Of a stretch of DNA of 64,000 nt, positions 9,688-17,473 are shown in pieces. The stretch lies in NCBI GenBank assembly GCA_934635225.1, contig CAKTYZ010000008.1:62001-126000 (forward strand). The letters run 5' to 3'. The stretch's first letter is position 1. Every line of letters starts with the position of its first letter. The stretch comes from an uncultured Kiritimatiellota bacterium (lineage in GTDB: Bacteria; Verrucomicrobiota; Kiritimatiellia; RFP12; UBA1067). A program made the translations under genes and the position numbers. Below the pieces are notes generated by a model. The model ran no database searches. It was given only the letters and a program-made list of their open reading frames with translations, and had not been told where the DNA came from.

Positions 9688-10108
9688 CCGCGTCGCGCCG
9701 AAGATGATTTCGCCGGAGACAGTCGAGAAGATCAAGGCTTTGATGGCGGAGGCCTCCGTCTTTGAGGAGGACCTCGCGGAAAGCTTCATCTTGGGCGGCG
9801 GTCCTGGCGGACAGAAGACGAACAAGACGTCGAACGTCGTTCGTCTCGAACACGAGCCGAGCGGGCTGTCCGTCCGTTGTGGGGAGACGCGCAGCCGCGA
9901 GACGAACCGCTGGCTGGCGCGGCGGACGCTGGCGGAGACGATTCTCGAACGCGAGCACAAGCGCACGAGCGAGGCGCGCCAGAGACGCGAGAAGATTCGC
10001 CGCCAGAAGCGCCGTCGGTCGCGACGGCAGAAGCAGAAGATGCTGGACGCCAAGCACGCCCATGCGGAGATCAAGGCGCTGCGCCGCAAGGTGACGGAGG
10101 CGGAGTGA
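9668..10108 (+). CDS. Peptide chain release factor-like protein (stand-alone GGQ domain)
   Basis: 146 aa. A single RF-1 catalytic domain with GGGPGGQKTNKTSNVV, where GGQ is the peptidyl-tRNA hydrolysis motif, followed by a very basic tail (RRQKRRRSRRQKQK) like that of ArfB/C12orf65-type rescue factors. It lacks codon-recognition domains, so a ribosome-rescue role is likely. The start is taken as ATG 9668, overlapping the LUD gene by 20 bp; ATG 9704 is an alternative beginning MISPETVEK. It overlaps murI by 4 bp. Confidence 0.82.
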   Translation: MSLSAIDRVAPKMISPETVEKIKALMAEASVFEEDLAESFILGGGPGGQKTNKTSNVVRLEHEPSGLSVRCGETRSRETNRWLARRTLAETILEREHKRTSEARQRREKIRRQKRRRSRRQKQKMLDAKHAHAEIKALRRKVTEAE

Positions 10109-10809
10109 AAGTCGGCTTCTTCGACAGCGGCATCGGTGGGACTTGCATCCTGTCCGCCTTTCGGGAACTCTGTCCGGACGTCGAGACGGAGTACATCGCC
10201 GATTCGGCAAACTGTCCCTACGGCAACAAGCCGCCGGAGGAGATCGTGCGCCTCTCGGCCGTGAACACGGAGGAACTGTTGCGGCGCGGCTGCGGAATCG
10301 TCGTCGTGGCCTGCAACACGGCGACGGCGGCCGCGATCGACTATCTGCGCGCCCATTATCCGACGGTTCCGTTCGTCGGCATCGAGCCGGCCCTGAAGCC
10401 GGCCGCGCTCCGCTCGAAGACGGGGGTCGTGGGCGTTCTCGCGACGGCGGGCACGTTTCACGGGCGGCTCTACAACGAGACGAAAGCGCGGTTTGCGAAA
10501 AACACGACGGTGCTGGCGGTCGTGGCGGACGAATTCGTCCAAATCGTGGAAGAGTGGAAAGGCGGAAAGGCGGATGGGCGAAAGGAAAAGCCCTTGACGG
10601 GCAGGTTCCGCGCACGCGTCGAGCGAATCGTGCGCGCGCGGATCGAGCCGCTGCTGTGGGCGGGCGCGGACAAAATCGTTCTTGGTTGCACGCACTTCCC
10701 GCACCTGAAGCCCCTGATTGACGAGGTCTGCGCGGGGCGCGCCGAGGTCATCGACCCGTCGATCGCCGTTGCGCGGCAGATCCGGCGTGTCGTGGAGAAG
10801 CGCAAATGA
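10105..10809 (+). CDS. murI: Glutamate racemase
   Basis: 234 aa. The two catalytic cysteines lie in VVACNTATAAAIDYL and LGCTHFPHLKPL, and the N-terminal FFDSGIGGTCIL and YIADSANCPYG are hallmark segments. It supplies D-glutamate for peptidoglycan. GTG start in a GTGA overlap with the release-factor-like gene. A charged insert (about residues 150-170, EEWKGGKADGRKEK) is somewhat unusual. It lies in the same operon as murJ, another peptidoglycan gene. Confidence 0.92.
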   Translation: MKVGFFDSGIGGTCILSAFRELCPDVETEYIADSANCPYGNKPPEEIVRLSAVNTEELLRRGCGIVVVACNTATAAAIDYLRAHYPTVPFVGIEPALKPAALRSKTGVVGVLATAGTFHGRLYNETKARFAKNTTVLAVVADEFVQIVEEWKGGKADGRKEKPLTGRFRARVERIVRARIEPLLWAGADKIVLGCTHFPHLKPLIDEVCAGRAEVIDPSIAVARQIRRVVEKRK

Positions 10810-11354
10810 CGGTCGTCCTCCATGCGTGCTGCGGGCCGTGCGCCTCCGCGTGCGTGCCGCGTCTCAAGGAAGAGGGGCATGCGGTCGTGCTTTTCTTCGC
10901 GAACTCGAACATCGACACGGAGGCGGAGTTCGAGAAGCGCAAGGCGGCCGCGCGGAAATTGGCCGAAGTCGAGCGCGTTCCCTTTGTCGCGCTGCCTTAC
11001 GACCATGCGGAATGGTTGCGCGAGGTCGCGGCGGGCTATGAGGATGCGCCGGAGAAGGGGGCGCGGTGCGCGCGCTGTTTCCGCTACAATCTGGCAAAGG
11101 CTGCGGATTATGCGCGTGCGCAGGGGCAGGAGGCGTTCACGACCTCGCTGACCGTTTCGCCGCACAAGGTGAGCGCCGTCATTTTTGCGGCGGGTGCATC
11201 GATTGCGTCGGCGGGTGCGGCTCCGCAGTTTCTCGCGGTTGACTTCAAGAAGAGGGAGGGCTTCAAGCTGTCCGTTCGCCGTGCGGCTGAACTCGGACTT
11301 TACCGGCAGTCCTTTTGCGGCTGTGAGTTCTCAAAGAGAAGGGATTTCAAATGA
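10806..11354 (+). CDS. queH: Epoxyqueuosine reductase QueH
   Basis: 182 aa. The CCGPC motif near the N-terminus, the RCARCF pair and the C-terminal YRQSFCGCEFS are the cysteine ligands of the QueH (former DUF208) family, which reduces epoxyqueuosine to queuosine in tRNA. ATGA overlap with murI and with the next gene. Non-homologous to QueG; no other queuosine gene is visible here. Confidence 0.92.
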   Translation: MTVVLHACCGPCASACVPRLKEEGHAVVLFFANSNIDTEAEFEKRKAAARKLAEVERVPFVALPYDHAEWLREVAAGYEDAPEKGARCARCFRYNLAKAADYARAQGQEAFTTSLTVSPHKVSAVIFAAGASIASAGAAPQFLAVDFKKREGFKLSVRRAAELGLYRQSFCGCEFSKRRDFK

Positions 11355-11992
11355 ATGCGGTTTTCTTCGACATGGACGGTACGCTGATAGATTCCAAGGC
11401 CGATCTTGCGGCGACAGTCAACCACACGCGGCGTGACCTGGGCTTGGAGGAGCTTCCACAGGAGACGGTCATCGGCTTCGTCGGGCAGGGCGCGCGCTAT
11501 CTGTTGGAGCATGCGATTCCCGAACGGACGGGTGACGTGATCGTGGAGATCTTCCGCAGCCATTATGCCGAGCATTGTTGCGAGGCTGTGACGCTCTATC
11601 CCGGCGTGCGCGAGACGCTGACGGAACTCGTGCGGCGCGGTTGGCTCCTTGGCGTCAACACCAACAAGCCGAACTTTGCGACGCGGATGATCCTGGAGAA
11701 GTTCGGCCTTTTGCGGCTCTTCGGCGACGCGATTGTCGCAGGGGGCGACTGCGCGGAGATGAAGCCCTCGGCTCTTCCGCTTCGGGACTGCGCCGCACGA
11801 CTGCGCGGCCATCGTCTCTCGTCCCACGACTGGATGGTGGGCGACAGCTGGACGGACCTTGACTGCGCGGCCAATGCTGGGGTGAAGGGCGCGTTCTGCT
11901 CGTATGGCTTCGGACAGCTGCGCGAATCGCGCTACACGGTCCGAATCAGTCGCTTCGAGGAACTTCTGCGGTATCTGAAGGACGAGGATTAA
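11351..11992 (+). CDS. gph: HAD-superfamily phosphoglycolate phosphatase-like hydrolase
   Basis: 213 aa. Motif I FFDMDGTLIDS, motif II VNTNK, motif III Lys in EMKPSALP and motif IV VGDSWTDLDCA are complete, with an alpha-helical cap between motifs I and II. Probable removal of phosphoglycolate in the cytoplasm; other small phosphoesters cannot be excluded. Coupled to queH by ATGA. Confidence 0.82.
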   Translation: MNAVFFDMDGTLIDSKADLAATVNHTRRDLGLEELPQETVIGFVGQGARYLLEHAIPERTGDVIVEIFRSHYAEHCCEAVTLYPGVRETLTELVRRGWLLGVNTNKPNFATRMILEKFGLLRLFGDAIVAGGDCAEMKPSALPLRDCAARLRGHRLSSHDWMVGDSWTDLDCAANAGVKGAFCSYGFGQLRESRYTVRISRFEELLRYLKDED

Positions 11993-12032
11993 GCGCCGTC
12001 GCGCACGGGTTGGGCAGGGAAGGAATCGACAG

Positions 12033-13388
12033 GTGAAGTTGGGGAAGACGCTTCGGAACGTGTTTACGGTCGGCGGCCTGACGGCGGCAAGCCGTGTGCT
12101 GGGCCTTGTGCGCGAAATGCTTCAGTCGCGCCTCATCGGGGCGGGCGTCGAGCAGAGCGCGTTCACTCTCGCGTTCGCGTTGCCGAACATGGCGCGCAAG
12201 CTTTTCGGCGAGGGTGCGCTGACGGCGGCGTTCGTTCCGGTCTTCAAGGGCGAGGTCGCGAGAGGCGAGGTTGAATCGGCGCGTCGTTTGGCGCGCGCCG
12301 TGATGACGCTTGTCTTCCTGATTCTCGGCGCGGTCGTCGTCCTGTCCGTCTTGGGGCTTACGGCTGTTCTTGGGCTTTCGTCAGCGGAATGCCTTTCCCT
12401 TGCGCCCCGGACGGTCCTGACGCTGAAATTGGTCCGAATCCTTCTGCCCTACATGGTTTTCATCTGCGGCGCGGCGTTCGGCATGGGCGTTTTGAACGCA
12501 CTGGGGCGGTTCGTCGAGGGTGCGTTCATGCCGGCGTTCTTGAACCTCGTCTGGATTGCCGCGCTGGGATTCCTCTGCTTCTTTCCGGGTCTTGCGTTGT
12601 CGGTGCGCATCACGGTTGTGTGTTGGGCGATTCTCGCGGGCGGCGTTGCGCAGATGGCGTTCCTGTTCCGTTGCATGCGACGGCGAGGCTACGGCTATCG
12701 TCTCCCGCCGCTGTCGGCGTTTCGCGACGAGAAGTTCCGCTTGGTCTGGCGCAATACGCTCATCGGGGCGATGGGGGCGGCGGCGGTGCAGGTTAATTAC
12801 TTGCTCGACCAGGTCCTGGGACAGGTTGCCGCGCCGTGGGCGGCGGGTGTCATTGGTTATGCCGAACGTCTGATGGATCTTCCGCTTGGCGTGGTCGGCG
12901 TGGCGTTCGGCACGGTTCTTCTGCCAACGTTTGCCGGGCACTTTGCGAAAGGTGACGCGGCGGGGGCCCGTCAGGCGCTGCGACGCGCCGTCTGGCAGAT
13001 GACGGCGGTCATGCTTCCGGCTTCGGTCGTGACGTTCTTCTGCGCACCGCTCATCGTGCGGCTGATCTACGAGGGCCATGCCTTTGACGCGACTGCCACG
13101 GTCCGCGTCGCCCGTGCGCTTTCGGTCTACGGACTGGGGCTTTGCTGCTTTGCGTACCAAAAGTGCCTGATTCCCTATTTTCAGGCGCAAAAGGACATGA
13201 AAACGCCGTTGCGCGTGACGGTGCAGACCGTCTGTCTCAATGCCGTGCTGAATGTCCTCGCCATTGTGCTGTTGCCGGTTGAATGGCGTCATGTTGGGCT
13301 GGCGGCCTCGACATCGTTCTGCTCGTTGGTCGGTTGTCTCCTCTTTGTCCGTGCCCTGCGGCAGAAGACGAAGTTGTTGGGCGAATGA
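12033..13388 (+). CDS. murJ: Lipid II flippase MurJ
   Basis: 451 aa polytopic membrane protein of the MVF family: KTLRNVFTVGGLTAASRVLGLVRE at the N-terminus and FGEGALTAAFVPVF after the first helices are diagnostic. About 12-14 membrane spans are visible. It is about 50 residues shorter than typical (near 510), so a terminal helix may be missing. GTG start 8 nt after AAGGAA. It flips lipid II across the inner membrane. Confidence 0.9.
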   Translation: MKLGKTLRNVFTVGGLTAASRVLGLVREMLQSRLIGAGVEQSAFTLAFALPNMARKLFGEGALTAAFVPVFKGEVARGEVESARRLARAVMTLVFLILGAVVVLSVLGLTAVLGLSSAECLSLAPRTVLTLKLVRILLPYMVFICGAAFGMGVLNALGRFVEGAFMPAFLNLVWIAALGFLCFFPGLALSVRITVVCWAILAGGVAQMAFLFRCMRRRGYGYRLPPLSAFRDEKFRLVWRNTLIGAMGAAAVQVNYLLDQVLGQVAAPWAAGVIGYAERLMDLPLGVVGVAFGTVLLPTFAGHFAKGDAAGARQALRRAVWQMTAVMLPASVVTFFCAPLIVRLIYEGHAFDATATVRVARALSVYGLGLCCFAYQKCLIPYFQAQKDMKTPLRVTVQTVCLNAVLNVLAIVLLPVEWRHVGLAASTSFCSLVGCLLFVRALRQKTKLLGE

Positions 13389-13454
13389 GGGGGCTTCGGA
13401 ACGATCTCGGCAGGTTTGTTTACAGGTTTTAGCCCTCCTTGCACCGGCGGCGTT

Positions 13455-13566
13455 CGGACGTCTCAACGGAGAGAACGGAATCTCTCAACGGAGAGAACGC
13501 GATGACTCAACGGAGAGAACGCCGCGTCTCCGTTAAGACGTCTTGATCTCTCCGTTGAGACGTCCG
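13455..13566. repeat. 22-bp tandem repeat x3 inside a 20-bp perfect inverted repeat
   Basis: The core CTCAACGGAGAGAACG recurs at 13462, 13484 and 13506 with a 22-bp period and different 6-bp spacers. The outer arms, 13455-13474 and 13547-13566, are exact reverse complements over 20 bp. A further inverted partial copy (CGTCTCCGTTAAGACG) sits between. Part of the unit also matches the transposase remnant near 15660-15685 (GGAATC-x-CTCAACGGAGAGA). Confidence 0.85.
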
Positions 13567-13679
13567 GTCGTCCTTCTGACGCGGTGCGGACGAGTCCGTT
13601 TCGTCTCCAAGACTGAGTCTCAGAGAGGATGCGGGGTGGGCACGGAGGGCTTGTTCAAGATGAAGGCCTTTTTCTCGAG

Positions 13680-13917
13680 ATTTCCGCCGAGTTGACGGAT
13701 TTCGGCGGAAAGCGGAGCGTGGTATAATTCGTCCTGATTTCTTCGGGTGGGATGAGCCCTGTTCGAAAGACGGCTGGGATTCTAAAATCAGGTCTGACCT
13801 GATTTTAGAATCTGGACGGTGAAACCTTTTTGTCTGCGGTTACACACTGGGTCGATAAGGAGAAGGACTCACGGAAACCCATCCGAGGCCCGCGAGGCAT
13901 GCGCAGTCTTACATATT
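13680..13917 (+). repeat. Structured repeat element, copy 1
   Basis: Long match to 16042-16332: both share the leading ATTTCCGC, GAGTTGACGG, TTTCGGCGGAAAG, a TGGTATAATTCG promoter, GGGTGGGAT, a long palindrome and a tail containing GGAAACCCATCCGAGGCCC. This copy carries an extra CGGAGCG between the -35-like and -10 sequences, giving a 25-bp spacer, and lacks about 50 bp present in copy 2. The palindrome arms are 13778-13794 and 13796-13812, 17 bp each around one base. Confidence 0.8.
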
Positions 13918-14009
13918 CAGAAAGGACTTCAGATGACGAAAAGAAGCTTATTGCGAGAGAAAACGCAAGAAACGGCATTTTGCCGGTTCCCAAGCGCATC
14001 TCGATTTGA

Positions 14010-14015
14010 TATAAT
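14010..14015 (+). promoter_or_regulatory. -10 promoter of the DUF4160/DUF2442 pair
   Basis: TTTGATATAATATTG; TATAAT lies 39 bp before the ATG at 14055. An AAGGAG ribosome-binding site precedes that start. Confidence 0.5.
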
Positions 14016-14054
14016 ATTGACCATAAGACATGTACAAGACATAAGGAGTAGACA

Positions 14055-14321
14055 ATGGCAACACTTGCGATGTTCAACGGAATTCTCATCCGGATGAGAA
14101 GCGAACGGAACTACAAGCACCACCGGGCACATATCCATGCTTGGTATCAGGGCAAAGAAGCGACCTTTGACATCCTTACCCGCAAGAAGCTCCAAGGCGA
14201 CTTTCCCAAAGACCAGACTTACCACGTGCAGTCTTTCATCGCCAAGCATGAGGCCGAGCTTTTGGCCAATTGGGAGGCCTTGAACAGCGAGAACGGGACA
14301 TATTTCACCATCAACCCATAA
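14055..14321 (+). CDS. DUF4160 family protein
   Basis: 88 aa. The segment HHRAHIHAWYQGKEATFDI is characteristic of DUF4160, small proteins usually encoded next to DUF2442 proteins and widely suspected to form a toxin-antitoxin-like module. AAGGAG at 14042-14047 supports the start. The next gene begins 15 bp later. It sits directly after copy 1 of the structured element in a repeat-rich accessory stretch, as expected for a mobile stress module. Biochemical activity is unknown. Confidence 0.8.
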   Translation: MATLAMFNGILIRMRSERNYKHHRAHIHAWYQGKEATFDILTRKKLQGDFPKDQTYHVQSFIAKHEAELLANWEALNSENGTYFTINP

Positions 14322-14336
14322 GGGAGTTTGCGAGAG

Positions 14337-14582
14337 ATGAACACCTACAGGCTTCTGACGGCAGCACGTGCAATTGACGACCATCGGGTGTCAGTGACGT
14401 TTGATGACGGCACGACAGGTGTTCTTGACTGTCGCCCATACTTTAGCATGGGCTACTACAGGCCCTTGAAGAATCCTTCGTTTTTCCGTTGTGCGCATGT
14501 TTCTTATGGTGCTCTTGCATGGCCGAATGACATTGACATCGGCGCGGATGATGTATGGGACGAAGCTGAAAAAACGAAATGA
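14337..14582 (+). CDS. DUF2442 family protein
   Basis: 81 aa with the DUF2442 pattern VTFDDGTTGVLDCRPYF and LAWPNDIDIGADDVWDEA. ATG 14337 is preferred over TTG 14328 because AAGGGAG lies about 10 nt upstream of it. Partner of the preceding DUF4160 gene; the putative antitoxin or toxin role is inferred from the conserved pairing only. Confidence 0.8.
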   Translation: MNTYRLLTAARAIDDHRVSVTFDDGTTGVLDCRPYFSMGYYRPLKNPSFFRCAHVSYGALAWPNDIDIGADDVWDEAEKTK

Positions 14583-14633
14583 CGAGGCTTGTGCCATTGG
14601 CAAAGCCCGAATGATTGAAGAAAGTCCGCAGAA

Positions 14634-15532
14634 TCAGCGGCCCAGGTACTTGTCTATCAGGTTTCCGTAGGCCTTGCGCTTCTTTCGGGCGTCCCAGCCC
14701 TTGCGGTCTATCTCGTCCATCTTCTCCAGGAACTCGACCGTGGGCATCCGGTAGGAGCTGCCCGAGCCGGCTTCGGCCCGCACCCTGCGTAGGCTGGCGT
14801 CCAGCTTTTCCGAAGTGTCCCGAATCTCACAGACGGACGCGGACATCGCCTGGCAACGGCCCTTGAACTCCTCAATCTTGCCGAGCAGTTCGCCGAACTT
14901 CTCCGGCTCGGTCCGCTTCACGGCCTCGACCCCAAGCCGGCTCGCCAGTGACAGCCGCACGCATTCCTCGTCCGACGCGATGTCAAGGAGCTCGAGATAC
15001 GACTTCACGATTCCGGCCCACGCGCCCCTGAGGCCTTCGGGCAGGTCGCGTCGCCGCGCGTTCAGCTTCGTCCGGCACCAGTCTGAGTAGTGCCTGATGT
15101 ACCTGTCCGTCGGCATGACGTATTTCACCCGGAGCTTCCCGTCCTTCTCCTCGAGCGTCACGAAGCATGTCCGCCTCCACGGTTCCGCTCTGGCATCCTT
15201 CCCGCCAAGAGCGGCGTCCATCTCGCTGCGCTCCCGAGCCTCCGCATGCGGGGCGAAGCCATGGTCGCCGCCGAACGTGTCACTGCACAGCGCGACCCTG
15301 TTGCGTTCGGGGGCGTAGACTCTGACGGTGTACAGGCCGTCCGCCCTGAAGAAGTCGCCATCCCGCGACATGTCCTCGACGTGGTTCGCGCTCTCCTTGC
15401 CGTCATGCCCGACCATCTTCAGGAACGTCTGGTAGTCCGTGGCCGCCACGGCGGCTGATGCCGCCATTGTGACGGACAGGCAGCATGCGAGCGCCTGGCG
15501 AAGCGATGGTGTGGTGTCTTTTCTTTTTTCAT
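14634..15532 (-). pseudogene. Secreted protein of unknown function, frameshifted in its signal peptide
   Basis: The long frame (14634-15467) opens at an internal ATG reading MAASAAVAATDYQTF. Upstream at 15530-15532 is a better start: an ATG 6 nt after GGAGG (15539-15543), followed by six A. One extra A would join it to the long frame and give a signal peptide of the form MKKRKDTTPSLRQALACCL followed by SVTMAASAAVAA. The mature part (about 265 aa) is rich in charged residues with no family I recognise. So this is either a one-base sequencing error, a slippage/phase-variable start or a young pseudogene. The CDS frame itself is intact to the stop. Confidence 0.6.
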
Positions 15533-15563
15533 GTCATGCCTCCGTTCTTCATTTCCTGAGGCC

Positions 15564-15569
15564 ATTATA
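15564..15569 (-). promoter_or_regulatory. -10 promoter for the minus-strand secreted protein
   Basis: On the minus strand the sequence reads TTGATATAATGGCC; TATAAT is 31 bp before the ATG at 15532, supporting that upstream start. Confidence 0.5.
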
Positions 15570-15620
15570 TCAAAAATCAAAAATGGTGACTTGTAAAGGG
15601 AGTGGGTCAGCAAAAACTCC

Positions 15621-15815
15621 TTAAGCCGCTTTGGCCAGACGTGAATCGTAAGCATATGCGGTCTCTCCGTTGAGCGATTCCCTGTGGATTGAGTTGATCC
15701 AGTCCTCGAGCTGCCAGCGCCTGACGATGGGCGAGGTCGCCCCGCGCCTGAACTCGCGCTGCCATGCCGCAGCGTCTGCGGAGCTTTGCGTCGAAATTCG
15801 CAAAAAGAAATTCAA
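15621..15815 (-). pseudogene. Possible transposase C-terminal remnant
   Basis: The minus-strand frame ends LEDWINSIHRESLNGETAYAYDSRLAKAA, reminiscent of the C-terminus of IS3/rve-type transposases (DW...YN...SLNG.TP.AYA). No catalytic DDE region is left and the flanks are unrelated. Weak; it could be chance. Confidence 0.35.
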
Positions 15816-15842
15816 AAATCATGGTTGCCATGGGGATGGCTC

Positions 15843-15900
15843 TTCCATCCGCATGGAGACGCCCCTTCCATCCGCATAGAGGCGGCTCTTCCATCCGCAT
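15843..15900. repeat. 23-bp tandem repeat x3 (TTCCATCCGCAT core)
   Basis: TTCCATCCGCAT begins at 15843, 15866 and 15889, an exact 23-bp period, with variable spacers such as GGAGACGCCCC and AGAGGCGGCTC. No gene spans it convincingly. Confidence 0.8.
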
Positions 15901-16041
15901 CGGTTGACGCACCCGTTCCAGGTCGTCCCCGGCATCTATGGGGTGGCGTTGTTCGCTTTCCTTCTTTGGTCCCCTCCCCCCTGGCCTTCCTCTCTTCTTT
16001 GCTGACCCGTTAGACATTACCATTTTCGGATAAGGGTGGAC

Positions 16042-16332
16042 ATTTCCGCTGAGTTGACGGGTTTCGGCGGAAAGTGGTATAATTCGCTCTGATTTCTTTG
16101 GGTGGGATGTGCCCTGCCTGAAAGACGGCTGAAAAAGCCGGATGGCTCTTTGACAGCGGCTGACGGGCACAGACGTCAGCCACCGGTCGAACGGATTCCA
16201 AAATCAGGTCTGACCTGATTTTGGAATTTGGACGGCGAAACCTTTACCTGCGGCCGCACACTGGGCCGATTAAGGAAAAGGACTCGCGGAAACCCATCCG
16301 AGGCCCGCGAGGCGTACGCAGTCTTGCGTATT
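16042..16332 (+). repeat. Structured repeat element, copy 2
   Basis: Second copy of the element at 13680-13917. Here the promoter is intact: TTGACG 16054-16059, an 18-bp spacer, TATAAT 16078-16083. The palindrome arms are 16195-16210 and 16212-16227. Relative to copy 1 one arm position changes T to C and the partner changes A to G, so pairing is kept. A 7-bp stem (CTCGCGG/CCGCGAG) closes the AAACCCATCCGAGGC loop near the end. Confidence 0.8.
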
Positions 16333-16421
16333 TGGCTTTATGTGAAAAGCGACCAACTTTAAAGAGAGAGCCGAATATGTAAGATGCGTCGCGTGTATGC
16401 TCACGCGGCGTGTCTTTTATT
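16084..16421 (+). ncRNA. Candidate structured RNA from element copy 2 to a terminator
   Basis: Transcription from the 16054-16083 promoter would cross the palindrome and the 7-bp stem, then reach a terminator-like hairpin (arms 16386-16395 and 16402-16411, two G-U pairs, 6-nt loop) followed by GTCTTTTATT. No open frame of note lies in this ~335-nt unit. It does not match tmRNA, RNase P, SRP or 6S hallmarks that I know. Alternatively it is a long 5' leader of the gene at 16540. Confidence 0.4.
16386..16421 (+). terminator. Rho-independent terminator-like hairpin
   Basis: A 10-bp stem (GCGTCGCGTG / CACGCGGCGT with two G-U pairs), a 6-nt loop, then a T-rich tail. It lies between copy 2 of the element and the gene at 16540. 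Confidence 0.5.
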
Positions 16422-16539
16422 CCGTGTTTTCTCAAGGTGCTTGGTCGCGCCTCACGTAGAACATTGATGTGAAGGCACGCCGTTCCTTTTTCTGCGCCCG
16501 GCGGCTGTGCCTTTGTCAGGTGGGTGCGGAGAAAGGAAA

Positions 16540-17463
16540 ATGAGCAGAATGAGAAGTATGTGGATGAAATGCGGCGTGACACTGGCCGTGTTGGCAGCGT
16601 ACGCGGCGTGTACCGCAGGGACTCAAAGGAAGTGGGAGCCTGAAGTGAAGTCGAATGACGTAGAGTTTTGGCAAATGTCCAAGACAGGTTCAGACATGAT
16701 GGCAGCGACACGAAAAGGCCTGGATGAAGCCTCGTCGGATCTTGCCAGAAACGTGAAAGCTGTCCAAGGAGCAGGGCGACTGATGAGTGGTTGCAAGGAA
16801 GTCGTCATAACCTATGACGCAACGACATCTGGCGGCATCCCGATGAATGTCTCGCTTGTCGTAACGGATAATGGCGTTGTTGTTCCTGCAACGACTTTCT
16901 CGGAAGACAGTGACATTGGCCTTCGAATTACACCAGGACGAAACAAGCGCATCGTGTGGGATGCCGGAAAGGACTATGACAATAAACAGTCCTCGGATAT
17001 GGTGGCGAAAGTGACCGCCGTCCTCGCTGATAATCCATCGACATGGGCAGTCGTCACGATTTCCTGGGCTTCGTTTGGCGGTCGGGATCTTGACGTCTGC
17101 GGCTATTGGGTTGATCGGCAGGATGTAAAAGTCGGTTGGAGTTATGGAACGGGGTCTACTTCATCGACCTATCGTTCGACTTGGCGTGGTGACAACACGG
17201 GTTCGGGTCCTGAATATATCAATATCGGCGTGGTCCCGGGAGAAACGTTGGAGGGCGTGCGAAACCGCGCCTATCGAGTTCATTGCAATTATTTTGGAAG
17301 TGTTGGTTCTGCCGCAAAGGCGACGGTTGTCGTATCTTGCGGCGGAATGACATTGGCGAAGACAATTTCGACTGGAACGCACACGAGAACGGCCGCTAAC
17401 ATGTCCGATCCGTGCGTGACTATCTATTTTGACGAAGCTGGCAAACTGAATTCCATTCAATAG
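16540..17463 (+). CDS. Secreted protein of unknown function with Ig-like domain
   Basis: 307 aa. ATG 16540 follows GGAGAAAGG. A hydrophobic N-terminus ends near AAYAACTAG (signal peptide; the cysteine makes a poor lipobox). Residues ~85-150 contain VITYDATTSGGIPMNVSLVV...RIVWDAGKDYD, the beta domain common in PVC proteins that also carry formylglycine-type domains. Residues ~175-300 form a second beta domain starting WASFGGRDLDVCGYWV. Ten bp separate it from the next gene, which has its own GGAGAG site, so the two form an operon and are likely partners at the cell surface. Confidence 0.65.
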   Translation: MSRMRSMWMKCGVTLAVLAAYAACTAGTQRKWEPEVKSNDVEFWQMSKTGSDMMAATRKGLDEASSDLARNVKAVQGAGRLMSGCKEVVITYDATTSGGIPMNVSLVVTDNGVVVPATTFSEDSDIGLRITPGRNKRIVWDAGKDYDNKQSSDMVAKVTAVLADNPSTWAVVTISWASFGGRDLDVCGYWVDRQDVKVGWSYGTGSTSSTYRSTWRGDNTGSGPEYINIGVVPGETLEGVRNRAYRVHCNYFGSVGSAAKATVVVSCGGMTLAKTISTGTHTRTAANMSDPCVTIYFDEAGKLNSIQ

Positions 17464-17473
17464 GAGAGAGTCG

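Larger units (their letters stand above)
13389..14054. other. Gene-free stretch of 666 bp holding repeats and promoters
   Basis: No convincing coding sequence. It contains the 22-bp repeat array (13455-13566), copy 1 of the structured element (13680-13917) and the promoter of the downstream gene pair. The open frames crossing it on both strands are incidental. Confidence 0.7.

Noticed and set aside
13455..13566. CRISPR array
   Set aside because: Spacers are only 6 bp, repeats are 16-17 bp, some copies are inverted, and no cas gene is present.
15607..16170. 187-aa minus-strand gene
   Set aside because: It crosses tandem repeats, has no ribosome-binding site, and lies in a different frame from the more convincing transposase-like tail.
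16084..16421. tmRNA or RNase P RNA
   Set aside because: No tRNA-like ends, no GGTTCRA arm, and none of the conserved RNase P core segments such as GAGGAAAGTCC.
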